DNA from: JACVRW01 sp034664125
GTDB lineage: Bacteria > Actinomycetota > Thermoleophilia > Solirubrobacterales > Thermoleophilaceae
Direction of reading: 5' to 3'
DNA length: 64,000 nt
Assembly (NCBI GenBank): GCA_034664125.1
Contig: JAXDIG010000014.1
Coordinates: forward strand, 1-64,000
Shown here: positions 17,772 to 25,198 of the stretch, one piece after another
Position numbering within the stretch: the stretch's first letter is position 1
How the letters are laid out: each line of letters opens with the position of its first letter
Position numbers and translations under genes: made by a program
Notes under the pieces: generated by a model
The model's database searches: none
What the model saw: the letters and a program-made list of their open reading frames with translations, nothing else
What the model was told of the DNA's origin: nothing

Positions 17772-18767
17772 CTACAGCGGCAACAGCGCTCCGCCCGCCC
17801 CGCCTTCGAGCAGGGCCGCCAGCAGCGCGGCGGCCACCATGAGCAGCACCGAGGGAACCAGCAGCAGGGCGACCACCAGCTGGATCTTGGGGCCGGCCCG
17901 GGCGGCCTCCTCGCGCGCGTGGCGAGCCAGGGAGAAGCGGGCGTCGCGCGCTTGAGCGGCGAGCGTGTCGCCGAGCGGGGCGCCGTGGCGGCGGGCACGG
18001 TCCAGCGCCGCCACGAGGGCCTGGACCTCGGGGAGCGGCGCGCGCTCGGCCATGCCGCCGAGCGCGCGCTCCAGCGGGACGCCCAGCGCCACCTGGCCGC
18101 CAACGGCCCGCCACTCCGCGGCCAGCGGACCGTCCGTGCGGGCGCCTACCGCGCGCAGCGCCTCGGCGAGCGAGCTGCCCGTCTCCACCCCCACCCGCAG
18201 CAGGTCGAGCAGGGCCGGCAGCTCACGCCGGATGCGACGCGCGCGCCCGGCGGCTCGGCGGGCGAGCCAGAGGTCGGGCGCGAGGAAGCCCGCCACGGGG
18301 CCGGCAGCCACGAGCGCGAGCGCCAGGCGGCCGGGTGTTGCCGTGGAGAGCGCCACCGCCGCGAGGCTTGAGGCGACCGCTCCGGCCACCTTCGCGGCCA
18401 TCAGCTCGCGCGGCCCGAGGCCGGCGGGCCGACCCGCGGCGGCAATGCGCGCCTCCAGGTCGCGCGGCGCGGCGGCCTGCGCCGTGCGCAGGCGGCCGCC
18501 GGTAAGCACGAGGAGGCGCAGGAGTGGCGGTCCGCGGTCCTCGGCGCCGGCGTGGCGGCGGCCCCAGCGGCGGCGCGGTGGGGCGCTTGGGCCGCCTCCG
18601 GCGCTCTGGCCGCCCCGGCCGCCCGGGCCGCTCTGGCCGCCCGGGCGCCGAGGACCGCCCCCGGCGAGCGGTAAGGAGGCGACGAGCAGACCGCTGCCCG
18701 TCGCGGCAAGCGCGGCAGCCAGGCCGGCGAGGGCCGGGGCGGCGGTCATTGCTCGCTCCCAGCGCAC
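17772..18767 (-). CDS. tadC: TadC-like type II/IV secretion F-domain protein
   Basis: Inner-membrane platform protein of Tad (Flp) pilus machinery. 331 residues with hydrophobic segments at the N-terminus, in the middle (VAGAVASSLAAVALSTAT, LALALVAAGPVAGFLAPDLWLA) and at the C-terminus (QLVVALLLVPSVLLMVAAALLAALLEG). The T2SSF domain is seen as LPALLDLLRVGVETGSSLAEAL with ERALGGMAERAPLPEVQALVAALD. The N-terminal cytoplasmic region is Arg/Gly/Pro rich. It lies downstream of tadA and tadB but separated from tadB by about 170 bp containing a strong hairpin. Confidence 0.85.
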   Translation of the reverse strand: MRWERAMTAAPALAGLAAALAATGSGLLVASLPLAGGGPRRPGGQSGPGGRGGQSAGGGPSAPPRRRWGRRHAGAEDRGPPLLRLLVLTGGRLRTAQAAAPRDLEARIAAAGRPAGLGPRELMAAKVAGAVASSLAAVALSTATPGRLALALVAAGPVAGFLAPDLWLARRAAGRARRIRRELPALLDLLRVGVETGSSLAEALRAVGARTDGPLAAEWRAVGGQVALGVPLERALGGMAERAPLPEVQALVAALDRARRHGAPLGDTLAAQARDARFSLARHAREEAARAGPKIQLVVALLLVPSVLLMVAAALLAALLEGGAGGALLPL

Positions 18768-18828
18768 AAGGCATCACACGACCGCCCGCGGCCAGACGTG
18801 GATGCTCTTCCTCCGCGGGTGCTCGCTG

Positions 18829-18879
18829 GGGGGTCCCGGAAGAAACGGGACATATAGGGACGCATCTTCCGGGACCCCC
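18829..18879. repeat. 15-bp perfect inverted repeat between tadB and tadC
   Basis: Arms 18829-18843 and 18865-18879 (GGGGGTCCCGGAAGA and its complement) flank a 21-nt loop. No T-run follows on either strand, so it is not a clear terminator. It may be a transcript-processing or partial-termination hairpin, or a palindromic repeat element. Confidence 0.7.
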
Positions 18880-18936
18880 TCGCGGCCGGGCTTCGCACGC
18901 GCTGGCTACGCGGTCCGCGGGACACCAGCGCCGCGC

Positions 18937-19794
18937 TCACCAGCGCACCCTTCCCAGCCTCCGGATCGCCACCGCCGCCAGCACCTGCAGGAACAGCGCG
19001 ATCCCGACCAGCCACGCGGTCAGGAAGGAGCTCCACAGCCCGCGCAGCCACCCCGGGCTCGCCAGCTCGGCCAGACCCCCTCCGCCCAGCGGCAGCGCCA
19101 CCACGAGCAAGCCGGTGAAGCGGGCCTGGGCGGTCGCGGCCCTCAGCTCGCCCTCCAGCCGCGACTGCTCCTCCATCGCCCGCGCTGTCTCGCGCAGCAG
19201 CCGCCCGAGGTCGCCGCCCGCGCGCCGCTGGAGCACGCAGGCGGCCACCACCGTGTCCAGCCTCGGCGAGCGCACCCGCGCGCGCATCGCCTCCAGCGCG
19301 TCGTCGGTGGCCGCCCCGACGGCCAGCTCCGCGCAGGCACGGCGCAGCTCGTGGCCGGCCGCGCCGCCGACCGATCGGCTCGCCTCTCCGAGCGCGCCGC
19401 GAAGCGAGTGGCCGCCGGCCAGCGCATCGGCGACCGCGAGCGCCAGCGCGGACACTCCGGCGTCGACGGCCCGGCGGAAGCGCTCGCGCCGGGCGCGCAG
19501 CAGGCGGGCGACTAGCCAGGGACCACCCGCGCCGAGCGCCAGGCCGGCAACCGGGCCGAGCAGCACCCAGCCGCTGACCAGGGCGAGGCCCGCCCCGGCC
19601 AGCAGCAGCCGCCTCCGCTCCGCAGCGCCGGGAGCGCGACCCTCACGGCCGAGCGTGACGACCGCCTCGACCAGGCCGGCCAGCGCTCGGGCAGCACCCG
19701 TACCGCCCGCGAGCACCCCACGACCGAAGAGGTCGCGCAGGGCGAGCGCGCCGGCGACGCCGGCCAGCGCGGCGAGCGCGGCGGCAGGGCTCAC
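18937..19794 (-). CDS. tadB: TadB-like type II/IV secretion F-domain protein
   Basis: Second platform protein of the Tad pilus system. 285 residues with N-terminal and central hydrophobic segments (LLLAGAGLALVSGWVLLGPVAGLALG) and a C-terminal pair (FTGLLVVALPLGGGGLAEL; FLTAWLVGIALFLQVLAAVAI). The T2SSF domain contains DAGVSALALAVADALAGGHSLRGAL and CVLQRRAGGDLGRLLRETARAM. It overlaps the tadA stop by 4 bp, so the pair is translationally coupled. Confidence 0.85.
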   Translation of the reverse strand: MSPAAALAALAGVAGALALRDLFGRGVLAGGTGAARALAGLVEAVVTLGREGRAPGAAERRRLLLAGAGLALVSGWVLLGPVAGLALGAGGPWLVARLLRARRERFRRAVDAGVSALALAVADALAGGHSLRGALGEASRSVGGAAGHELRRACAELAVGAATDDALEAMRARVRSPRLDTVVAACVLQRRAGGDLGRLLRETARAMEEQSRLEGELRAATAQARFTGLLVVALPLGGGGLAELASPGWLRGLWSSFLTAWLVGIALFLQVLAAVAIRRLGRVRW

Positions 19795-20972
19795 GCCGGC
19801 CCCTCCCTGCGCAGCCGCGCGAGCCGCTCCGCCAGCCGGCCGGCCCCGGGCGCCCGGGGCTCGCCGCCGCGGCGGTACAGCTCGCGCACCCCCGCGCCAC
19901 CGGCCGTGCGCACCACTTCGGTCACCGACTCCACCGCCCGCGCGCCGTCCGGCAGGCGCGCCTGGTGCACGATCAGGTCGAGCGCACTCGCAACCTGCTC
20001 CCGCACCGCGCCGTGGGGCAGCCCCACACCGGCCATCAGCGCGAGCGTCTCCACCCGGCGCAGCGCGTCTTCCGGCGAGTTCGCGTGAACGGTGGTGAGC
20101 GAGCCGTCATGGCCGGTGTTGAGCGCCTGCAGCATGTCCAGTGCCTCGGCCCCGCGCACCTCCCCGACCACGATGCGGTCGGGGCGCATTCGCAGCGCGT
20201 TGCGCACGAGCTGGCGGATCGTCACCTCGCCGCGCCCCTCGAGGTTGGCCGGTCGCGCCTCGAGTCGGACCACGTGGCGCTGGCGCAGGCGCAGCTCGGC
20301 CGCGTCCTCGATCGTCACGATCCGCTCCTCCCCCGGGATCGCCCCCGACAGCGCGTTCAGCGTGGTGGTCTTGCCGGAGCCGGTGCCGCCGCTGACCAGA
20401 ACCGACGCCCGCGCCGCCACGCTCACCGCCAGCAACTCCGCCAGCGCGGCCGGCAGCGTCCCGTTTGCGACCAGCTCGCGCAGCGAGAAGCCCTCCCGCC
20501 GAAAGCGCCGCACCGTCAGGCAGGGCCCCGACAGCGACAGCGGCGGGATCACCACGTTCACGCGCGACCCGTCCGGCAGCCGCGCGTCGCAGAGCGGCGA
20601 CGCCTCGTCCACCCGCCGCCCCAGCGGCGCCAGGACCCGCTCGATCGCGTGCATCAGCTCCGCCTCGCCCGAGAACTCGATCCCCGCCCGCTCGAGCCGC
20701 CCGCGTCGCTCGACGTAGACCGAGGCCGGGCCGTTCACCATCACCTCGTCCACCGACGGGTCCGCCAGCAGCGGCTCGAGCGGCCCGAGCCCCGTGGCAA
20801 GGACGATCACGCGGTCGAACAGCGCCGCCCGCTCGGCCTCCGGTAGCGCCGCCGCCTCGCGCTCGACCAGCCGGCGCGCCTCCTCCTCCAGCGAGCCGGC
20901 CGCCTCGCCGTCACGCGCGCGCTCGACCAGGCGCCCGCGCAACGCGGCCGCGAGCTCGTCCAGGGCGTCCAT
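19791..20972 (-). CDS. tadA: Tad pilus assembly ATPase TadA/CpaF
   Basis: Cytoplasmic secretion hexameric ATPase that powers Flp pilin assembly. 393 residues. DRVIVLATGLGPLEPLLADPSVDEVMVNGP is the CpaF N-terminal signature; Walker A is SGGTGSGKTTTLNALSGAI; an Asp box TIEDAAELRL, RPDRIVVGEVRGAEALDMLQALNTGHDG (Walker B and His box) and TTVHANSPEDALRRVE follow. Starts the minus-strand tadA-tadB-tadC run. No pilin, CpaE or secretin-like gene was seen next to it; a CpaB-like protein lies far away at 48.3 kb. Confidence 0.93.
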   Translation of the reverse strand: MDALDELAAALRGRLVERARDGEAAGSLEEEARRLVEREAAALPEAERAALFDRVIVLATGLGPLEPLLADPSVDEVMVNGPASVYVERRGRLERAGIEFSGEAELMHAIERVLAPLGRRVDEASPLCDARLPDGSRVNVVIPPLSLSGPCLTVRRFRREGFSLRELVANGTLPAALAELLAVSVAARASVLVSGGTGSGKTTTLNALSGAIPGEERIVTIEDAAELRLRQRHVVRLEARPANLEGRGEVTIRQLVRNALRMRPDRIVVGEVRGAEALDMLQALNTGHDGSLTTVHANSPEDALRRVETLALMAGVGLPHGAVREQVASALDLIVHQARLPDGARAVESVTEVVRTAGGAGVRELYRRGGEPRAPGAGRLAERLARLRREGPA

Positions 20973-21298
20973 GGGCGACTAAGGGGCTCGAGCGTGAGGC
21001 TCGCCCCCGGCGAAAGCGACGAAACTGAGCTTTGGCCGCCGCCTGTGACGCGGTCAAGTCAGACTCGCGCCCGCATGCCCTCGCAGCCGCCGCCTCGGCC
21101 CTCGGTAGGCCTCCGACGGTCGGGTACTCGACTCGGATGATCACCGCTCCGAGTCGGGTGCTGGCCGCCTGCAGACCCCACCAAGGGAATGCGACCGGCC
21201 GAACCACTCGTTTTAGTCAGCGATAGTTGCCTTTTCTTAGTCCGCGCATTAGGCTTGCGCCCGCTGACAGGCTGAACCGCTGGCCAAGGGGTAACTAC
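20973..21298. other. Non-coding divergent interval with a 9-bp hairpin
   Basis: About 326 bp between tadA (minus) and the Tat-signal gene (plus). Base composition drops from very GC-rich to AT-richer within it. A perfect inverted repeat CGACTCGGA (21129-21137) / TCCGAGTCG (21148-21156) is present. No small gene convinced me. Confidence 0.6.
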
Positions 21299-21808
21299 AT
21301 GGACGGCTTGACTCGCCGGGGATTTGTAGTGCGCTCTGGGATGACGTTGGGCGCAGTCGGGGCGCTTGGGCTGCCGTGGGACGCAGCCGCTGCAGAAGCG
21401 TCGCTCGCGCTATCACCCGCTCGCCAGCGGACGTACGGCGCGTTGGTAGCGACGCTTGCTGCGGCGAACGGGATGCCCTCTGACGACTACTTGGTCGCGT
21501 CGGCCAGTGAACATTTCACTGGCTGGTACGCCAGCCTGCCAACGAATCAGCAACAGCATGTGGAAAGCGTGTTGGATGCCATGGAGGGGGCTGCCGCGGA
21601 GGGTTTCTCACGGGGTACGGCGTCGACGCGATTGGTCACTCTCAGTGAGTGGCGCCACGCGCCTGCACAAGGAAACGCCTCCGAAGTGAGCGCACAGAGC
21701 CTCCGGCGCCGCGCCTTTGCCCAGCACGCGATTTCGTACGCGAGCCCGCCGTATGGCCCTACGACTGAGATGAAGTATGTCCCCCTACCGGTGCGTAAGC
21801 CGACCTGA
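21299..21808 (+). CDS. Tat-exported protein of unknown function
   Basis: 169 residues starting at ATG 21299, preceded by AAGGGG. The N-terminus MDGLTRRGFVVRSGMTLG, followed by a hydrophobic Ala/Gly segment, is a twin-arginine signal peptide, implying export of a folded, possibly cofactor-carrying, protein. The mature part (LSPARQRTYGALVATLAAANGMP...) is alpha-helical and faintly resembles gluconate 2-dehydrogenase subunit 3-type Tat proteins, but I would not assign that. First gene of a compact plus-strand block with lower GC than its surroundings; 23 bp precede the glycosidase. Confidence 0.75.
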   Translation: MDGLTRRGFVVRSGMTLGAVGALGLPWDAAAAEASLALSPARQRTYGALVATLAAANGMPSDDYLVASASEHFTGWYASLPTNQQQHVESVLDAMEGAAAEGFSRGTASTRLVTLSEWRHAPAQGNASEVSAQSLRRRAFAQHAISYASPPYGPTTEMKYVPLPVRKPT

Positions 21809-21831
21809 CGAGGCGAGAGGAGTTCCTATAG

Positions 21832-22941
21832 ATGGCTGCTGGGCTGCGCAAGTGCATCGACATGGGTCCCTTTGAGTACGGGAACGACTTCGAGGACGTT
21901 CGCTACGGAGCGAACCTCGCGAAGATTCAGCAGAGCGGAACGCGGTGGGTGCGCCTGTGGGTGCGTTGGGACCTCGCCGAACCCACGCAAGGGAACCTCA
22001 ACGGCACCTATCTCACGGCGCTGGATGATCAGATTTCGCAGCTGCGAGCCAGCGGAATTTCTGTGATGCTGGTTTCCTGGCTGTTCCCACAATGGACCAA
22101 TGGAACCCAGAATCTGCCGGAGAACGATCCTAACTACAACAGGGCCCACCGGGTCCGGCCCGACGGCAGCGGCCTGAAGTCACTCAAGATGCAGGTCCCG
22201 ACCGGCCAGCTTGGCATCAATGGTGCTTGGGGGCGATGGATAAGGCACCTCTATGAACGCTACATGGGCTACGGGAACGTGTGTCTCGAACTGGTAAACG
22301 AGCCGAACTATCAAATGTGGCCACAGAGACAAAGCACTGACCCCAACTCGTCCGCCATCATTCACCAGAAGGTTGCGGAGATGATGTACACGGCCTACCA
22401 AATCAGCGCGGGGCACGGCCACACGATGGCGATAGCCGCGCCAGCAACGTCGGACTTCAGGCGCGCCAGCAGCGTCTACGAAACCAACCAAGGCGAGTTC
22501 ATCAGCAATCTGACGGCAGCGCTCTCCAGCTACAACAACTTCCGGGGCGGCCCGACATTTCTCTGGACTCATCACCATTACAAAGACACTGAAGTCGGTG
22601 ACACAGCGGGCGTTGACGTTTGCAGGTTCATTCTCATTAACTGGGGATGGCACGGCTGGTCAGCGACGAACCCAAACGGTAGCGACCCTGGCATATGGCT
22701 CACGGAGGGGGGCGCCCGCAGGCACCTATGTAGCCCGCCGACCTACGAAAGGCAGCGGGACATAGTTCAAAACGCGTGGTTTCGCATGAGCTTCTACCCT
22801 GGGATAGCGATGTACTGTAACTACCTCCTTCATAGCGTGCCTGACCCCTACGACCAGGGGCTGCGAGACCCGATCCCTTCTACTTCCGGCGGCCTTCGCC
22901 CGGTGGGTACGCTCTTCCACAGCTGGCCTGGACAGGCCTAG
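21832..22941 (+). CDS. Glycoside hydrolase, clan A TIM barrel (GH5/GH39-like)
   Basis: 369 residues. The pattern is that of retaining clan GH-A enzymes: WVRLWVRWDLAEPTQG near strand 2, an acid/base Glu in VCLELVNEPNYQMWP (NEP motif at the end of strand 4), FLWTHHHYKDTE, and a candidate nucleophile in GIWLTEGG. No signal peptide is visible, unlike the upstream Tat protein, so secretion would need another route or the start lies elsewhere. Substrate cannot be told. Preceded by GAGAGGAG ribosome binding site. Confidence 0.75.
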   Translation: MAAGLRKCIDMGPFEYGNDFEDVRYGANLAKIQQSGTRWVRLWVRWDLAEPTQGNLNGTYLTALDDQISQLRASGISVMLVSWLFPQWTNGTQNLPENDPNYNRAHRVRPDGSGLKSLKMQVPTGQLGINGAWGRWIRHLYERYMGYGNVCLELVNEPNYQMWPQRQSTDPNSSAIIHQKVAEMMYTAYQISAGHGHTMAIAAPATSDFRRASSVYETNQGEFISNLTAALSSYNNFRGGPTFLWTHHHYKDTEVGDTAGVDVCRFILINWGWHGWSATNPNGSDPGIWLTEGGARRHLCSPPTYERQRDIVQNAWFRMSFYPGIAMYCNYLLHSVPDPYDQGLRDPIPSTSGGLRPVGTLFHSWPGQA

Positions 22942-22953
22942 GAAGGGGCGTCT

Positions 22954-23304
22954 GTGGACATTCCTGAACTTGATTTCCGCGGAGTGGTATTTCCCGACAA
23001 GGCGGGCGAGCTGCAGAAGGCGAACGCGACGGCCTCGGTTATTCGCGAACTAGGCGACAACTACAGCAAGTACCACGCCTTTCTCGCGGCAGAGGTCGAC
23101 AGGCTTGGCGGACCGCCGGACCGTTCGGACTACAAGTCGTTTGATGAGTACGCCGACGCGTGGTCGAAGATTGAGGCCCTCGTGCACGCTGAGGCCACGG
23201 CGCGGCGCTGCCGTGGCTTCCGACGCCTCGGGCGCCCACTCGACGACGCTCTCGACCTCAAGGTGCCGCTCGCGAAGGACAACCGACTCGTTTCCATGGA
23301 GTAA
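22954..23304 (+). CDS. Hypothetical protein
   Basis: 116 residues from GTG 22954, 12 bp after the glycosidase and 39 bp before the delta-60 repeat gene, with GGAAGGGG upstream. Mostly charged and helical (ELQKANATASVIRELGDNYSKY, FDEYADAWSKIEALVHAEA). No signal peptide or known domain was recognised. Retained because spacing, ribosome binding site and codon use fit an operon. Confidence 0.6.
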   Translation: MDIPELDFRGVVFPDKAGELQKANATASVIRELGDNYSKYHAFLAAEVDRLGGPPDRSDYKSFDEYADAWSKIEALVHAEATARRCRGFRRLGRPLDDALDLKVPLAKDNRLVSME

Positions 23305-23343
23305 CCACCGCACCCTCCCGGCAAAGACCGTGTTTGAACAACT

Positions 23344-24699
23344 ATGAGCGGCGCTCGAGCGACAGCCGCGGCGCTGGGCGGGCTACTTATCGCGACAGTG
23401 CTCGGGGCAACCACTACGGCCGCCGGTCCTGAGGCCGGCGATTTGGACAAGACGTTCGGAAAGCGCGGGAAGGTCACGACCGGGCTTCCGTCGCGCGTCT
23501 TCGCTGCGGATGCAGCCCGCGCGCCCAATGGAGGCGCGTATGTCGCAGCCAACACAGGCCCCGCCGGCGTGAACCTCCAAGGCGGCCGGCTAGTTGTTCT
23601 GCGTTATGACCGCCGCGGCCGGCTCACGCGCAACTTCGGCAAGCGCGGCATCGCGACGCTTTCCCTTCCCCAAGGCCCGGCGACGGTTGGCGGCATGGCC
23701 GTCCAGCCCGACGGACGTCTTGTCCTCGTCGGCTCAATCGGCGGGATGCACCAAGACCTACTCGTTGTGCGACTCACGCGGAGCGGAAAGCTCGACGGGT
23801 CCTTCGCCGACAGTGGCGTACAAACAGCGGACTTTGGAAGTTCTTACGAGGGCGGCGCAGATGTCGCCGTGCAGCCTGACGGGTCTGTGGTCGTGGCCGG
23901 CTCCACAGGAACCACGTTCCCAGCATCGGGACCCGTTGGCGAGGGCTTCGTAGCTCGCTACCGCAGCAACGGCAGCGTCGACACCCAATTCGGCGGCGGC
24001 GGGACCGTCATCTTGAGAGGGCCTGCGGGGGGCTACTTCGACGCTCAAGCGCTCGCGCTTCTCGGCGACGGCAGCATCCTGGTTGGCGGTAACTCGGGGG
24101 TCGTATCGGGGGACAGTAACCTCGCGGCGGTAGCCCTTCTGCGGTCGAACGGCACGCCCGACCCCCGACTCGGCCCGGCCGGCATCACCTACCCCGGGCT
24201 AGGCAACGGCATCCTGCGCGACCTGGTGCTTGACCGTCGCAGCGGGCGCGTCTACCTCGCCGGAAGCGCGCTGTCTCAAAGGGGAGGCGGCGTAAGGTTC
24301 TTCCTGATGGCGCTTGAACCCGACCTCTCGCGCGACGAGTCCTTCGGGAAGTTCGGCGCCGTAGAGAGTGTTATGTCTGGGGGCGCCCAAGGCTTAGCTA
24401 ACTCGGCCGTCGTTGACGGGCGAGGGCGCATCCTGCTCGGTGGTACTGCGTTCGTTTCCACGTCGCCCAGGCCGCGGGGGTCGTTCGCGCTCGCTCGCTT
24501 CCTCCCGACCGGGAAGCTCGACAAGGCCTTCGGTCACCGCGGTTGGGTGCACACATTCTTCGGCAAAGGCTGGAATGTGGCACGTGCGCTGCTCTTGCAG
24601 TCAAGACGTCGCCTGCTCGCGGTTGGAAATAATGCCTCTGCCGAAACCACAGAAACCGGGCCTGCGGTCACCCTGGCCAGGTACCGGCTCGGCCGTTGA
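23344..24699 (+). CDS. Secreted delta-60 repeat (beta-propeller-like) protein
   Basis: 451 residues: a signal peptide (ATAAALGGLLIATVLGATTTAAG) followed by about seven repeats of 50-60 residues, each with a motif such as LDKTFGKRGKV, LTRNFGKRGIA, LDGSFADSGVQ, VDTQFGGGGTV, RDESFGKFGAV or LDKAFGHRGWV, followed by VQPDGRLVLVGS-like strands. This is the delta-60 repeat family, abundant in secreted proteins of Solirubrobacterales and myxobacteria; binding or structural roles are presumed. Last gene of the low-GC block. Confidence 0.85.
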   Translation: MSGARATAAALGGLLIATVLGATTTAAGPEAGDLDKTFGKRGKVTTGLPSRVFAADAARAPNGGAYVAANTGPAGVNLQGGRLVVLRYDRRGRLTRNFGKRGIATLSLPQGPATVGGMAVQPDGRLVLVGSIGGMHQDLLVVRLTRSGKLDGSFADSGVQTADFGSSYEGGADVAVQPDGSVVVAGSTGTTFPASGPVGEGFVARYRSNGSVDTQFGGGGTVILRGPAGGYFDAQALALLGDGSILVGGNSGVVSGDSNLAAVALLRSNGTPDPRLGPAGITYPGLGNGILRDLVLDRRSGRVYLAGSALSQRGGGVRFFLMALEPDLSRDESFGKFGAVESVMSGGAQGLANSAVVDGRGRILLGGTAFVSTSPRPRGSFALARFLPTGKLDKAFGHRGWVHTFFGKGWNVARALLLQSRRRLLAVGNNASAETTETGPAVTLARYRLGR

Positions 24700-24802
24700 C
24701 GTAGCTCCTTCCATCGAGCGCTCGGCCCCGGCCTCGAGCGAGGACTCGCGGCGAGCGGGGTGCGTGAAGCCGGGCCAGGCCGGCTGGCCGGAGCCGGCTG
24801 CC

Positions 24803-25198
24803 CTAGAACCAGCGAGCGAAGCGCCGTGCCAGCTTGAAGCCGTGCTGGTTGCGCACGTTCACGCAGCGCATGCCGTTGCGGCGGCTCGTGCACTCAAAGC
24901 GGCCGCGCCGGATTGACTTGCGGTAGCCGAGCACCCGCTTGCCACCGAACACGGTGTCGCCGGCGCATACGAAGCGGGCGACGCCGCGGCGCTCCACGGT
25001 CAGGCCCTGCCCCCAGTCCACCGGGCACGACGCGGGCTTTGGCGGCGGGTTCCAGGAGTGAGCGCGAATGTCGCAGCGCGCACCGGCCTGGGAGATCACG
25101 CAGCCGATGTTGTGCGAGGGCGTCTCGAAGAACGTGGCCGCGCTCGCCGGCGCGGCCGCCCCGAGCAAGCCTCCGACGACGGCAAACAGCGTCTTCAT
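24803..25198 (-). CDS. Small secreted Cys-rich protein (DUF6636-like)
   Basis: 131 residues from ATG 25198, overlapping the glxA stop (ATGA-type). Signal peptide LFAVVGGLLGAAAPASA, then FFETPSHNIGCVISQAGARCDI, CPVDWGQGLTVERRG, FVCAGDTVFGG, GRFECTSRRNGMRCVN and HGFKLARRFARWF. The six Cys and these motifs match a family of actinobacterial exported proteins that I recall as DUF6636 (not searched). Its position behind cslA-glxA suggests co-transcription with the polysaccharide locus. Confidence 0.75.
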   Translation of the reverse strand: MKTLFAVVGGLLGAAAPASAATFFETPSHNIGCVISQAGARCDIRAHSWNPPPKPASCPVDWGQGLTVERRGVARFVCAGDTVFGGKRVLGYRKSIRRGRFECTSRRNGMRCVNVRNQHGFKLARRFARWF

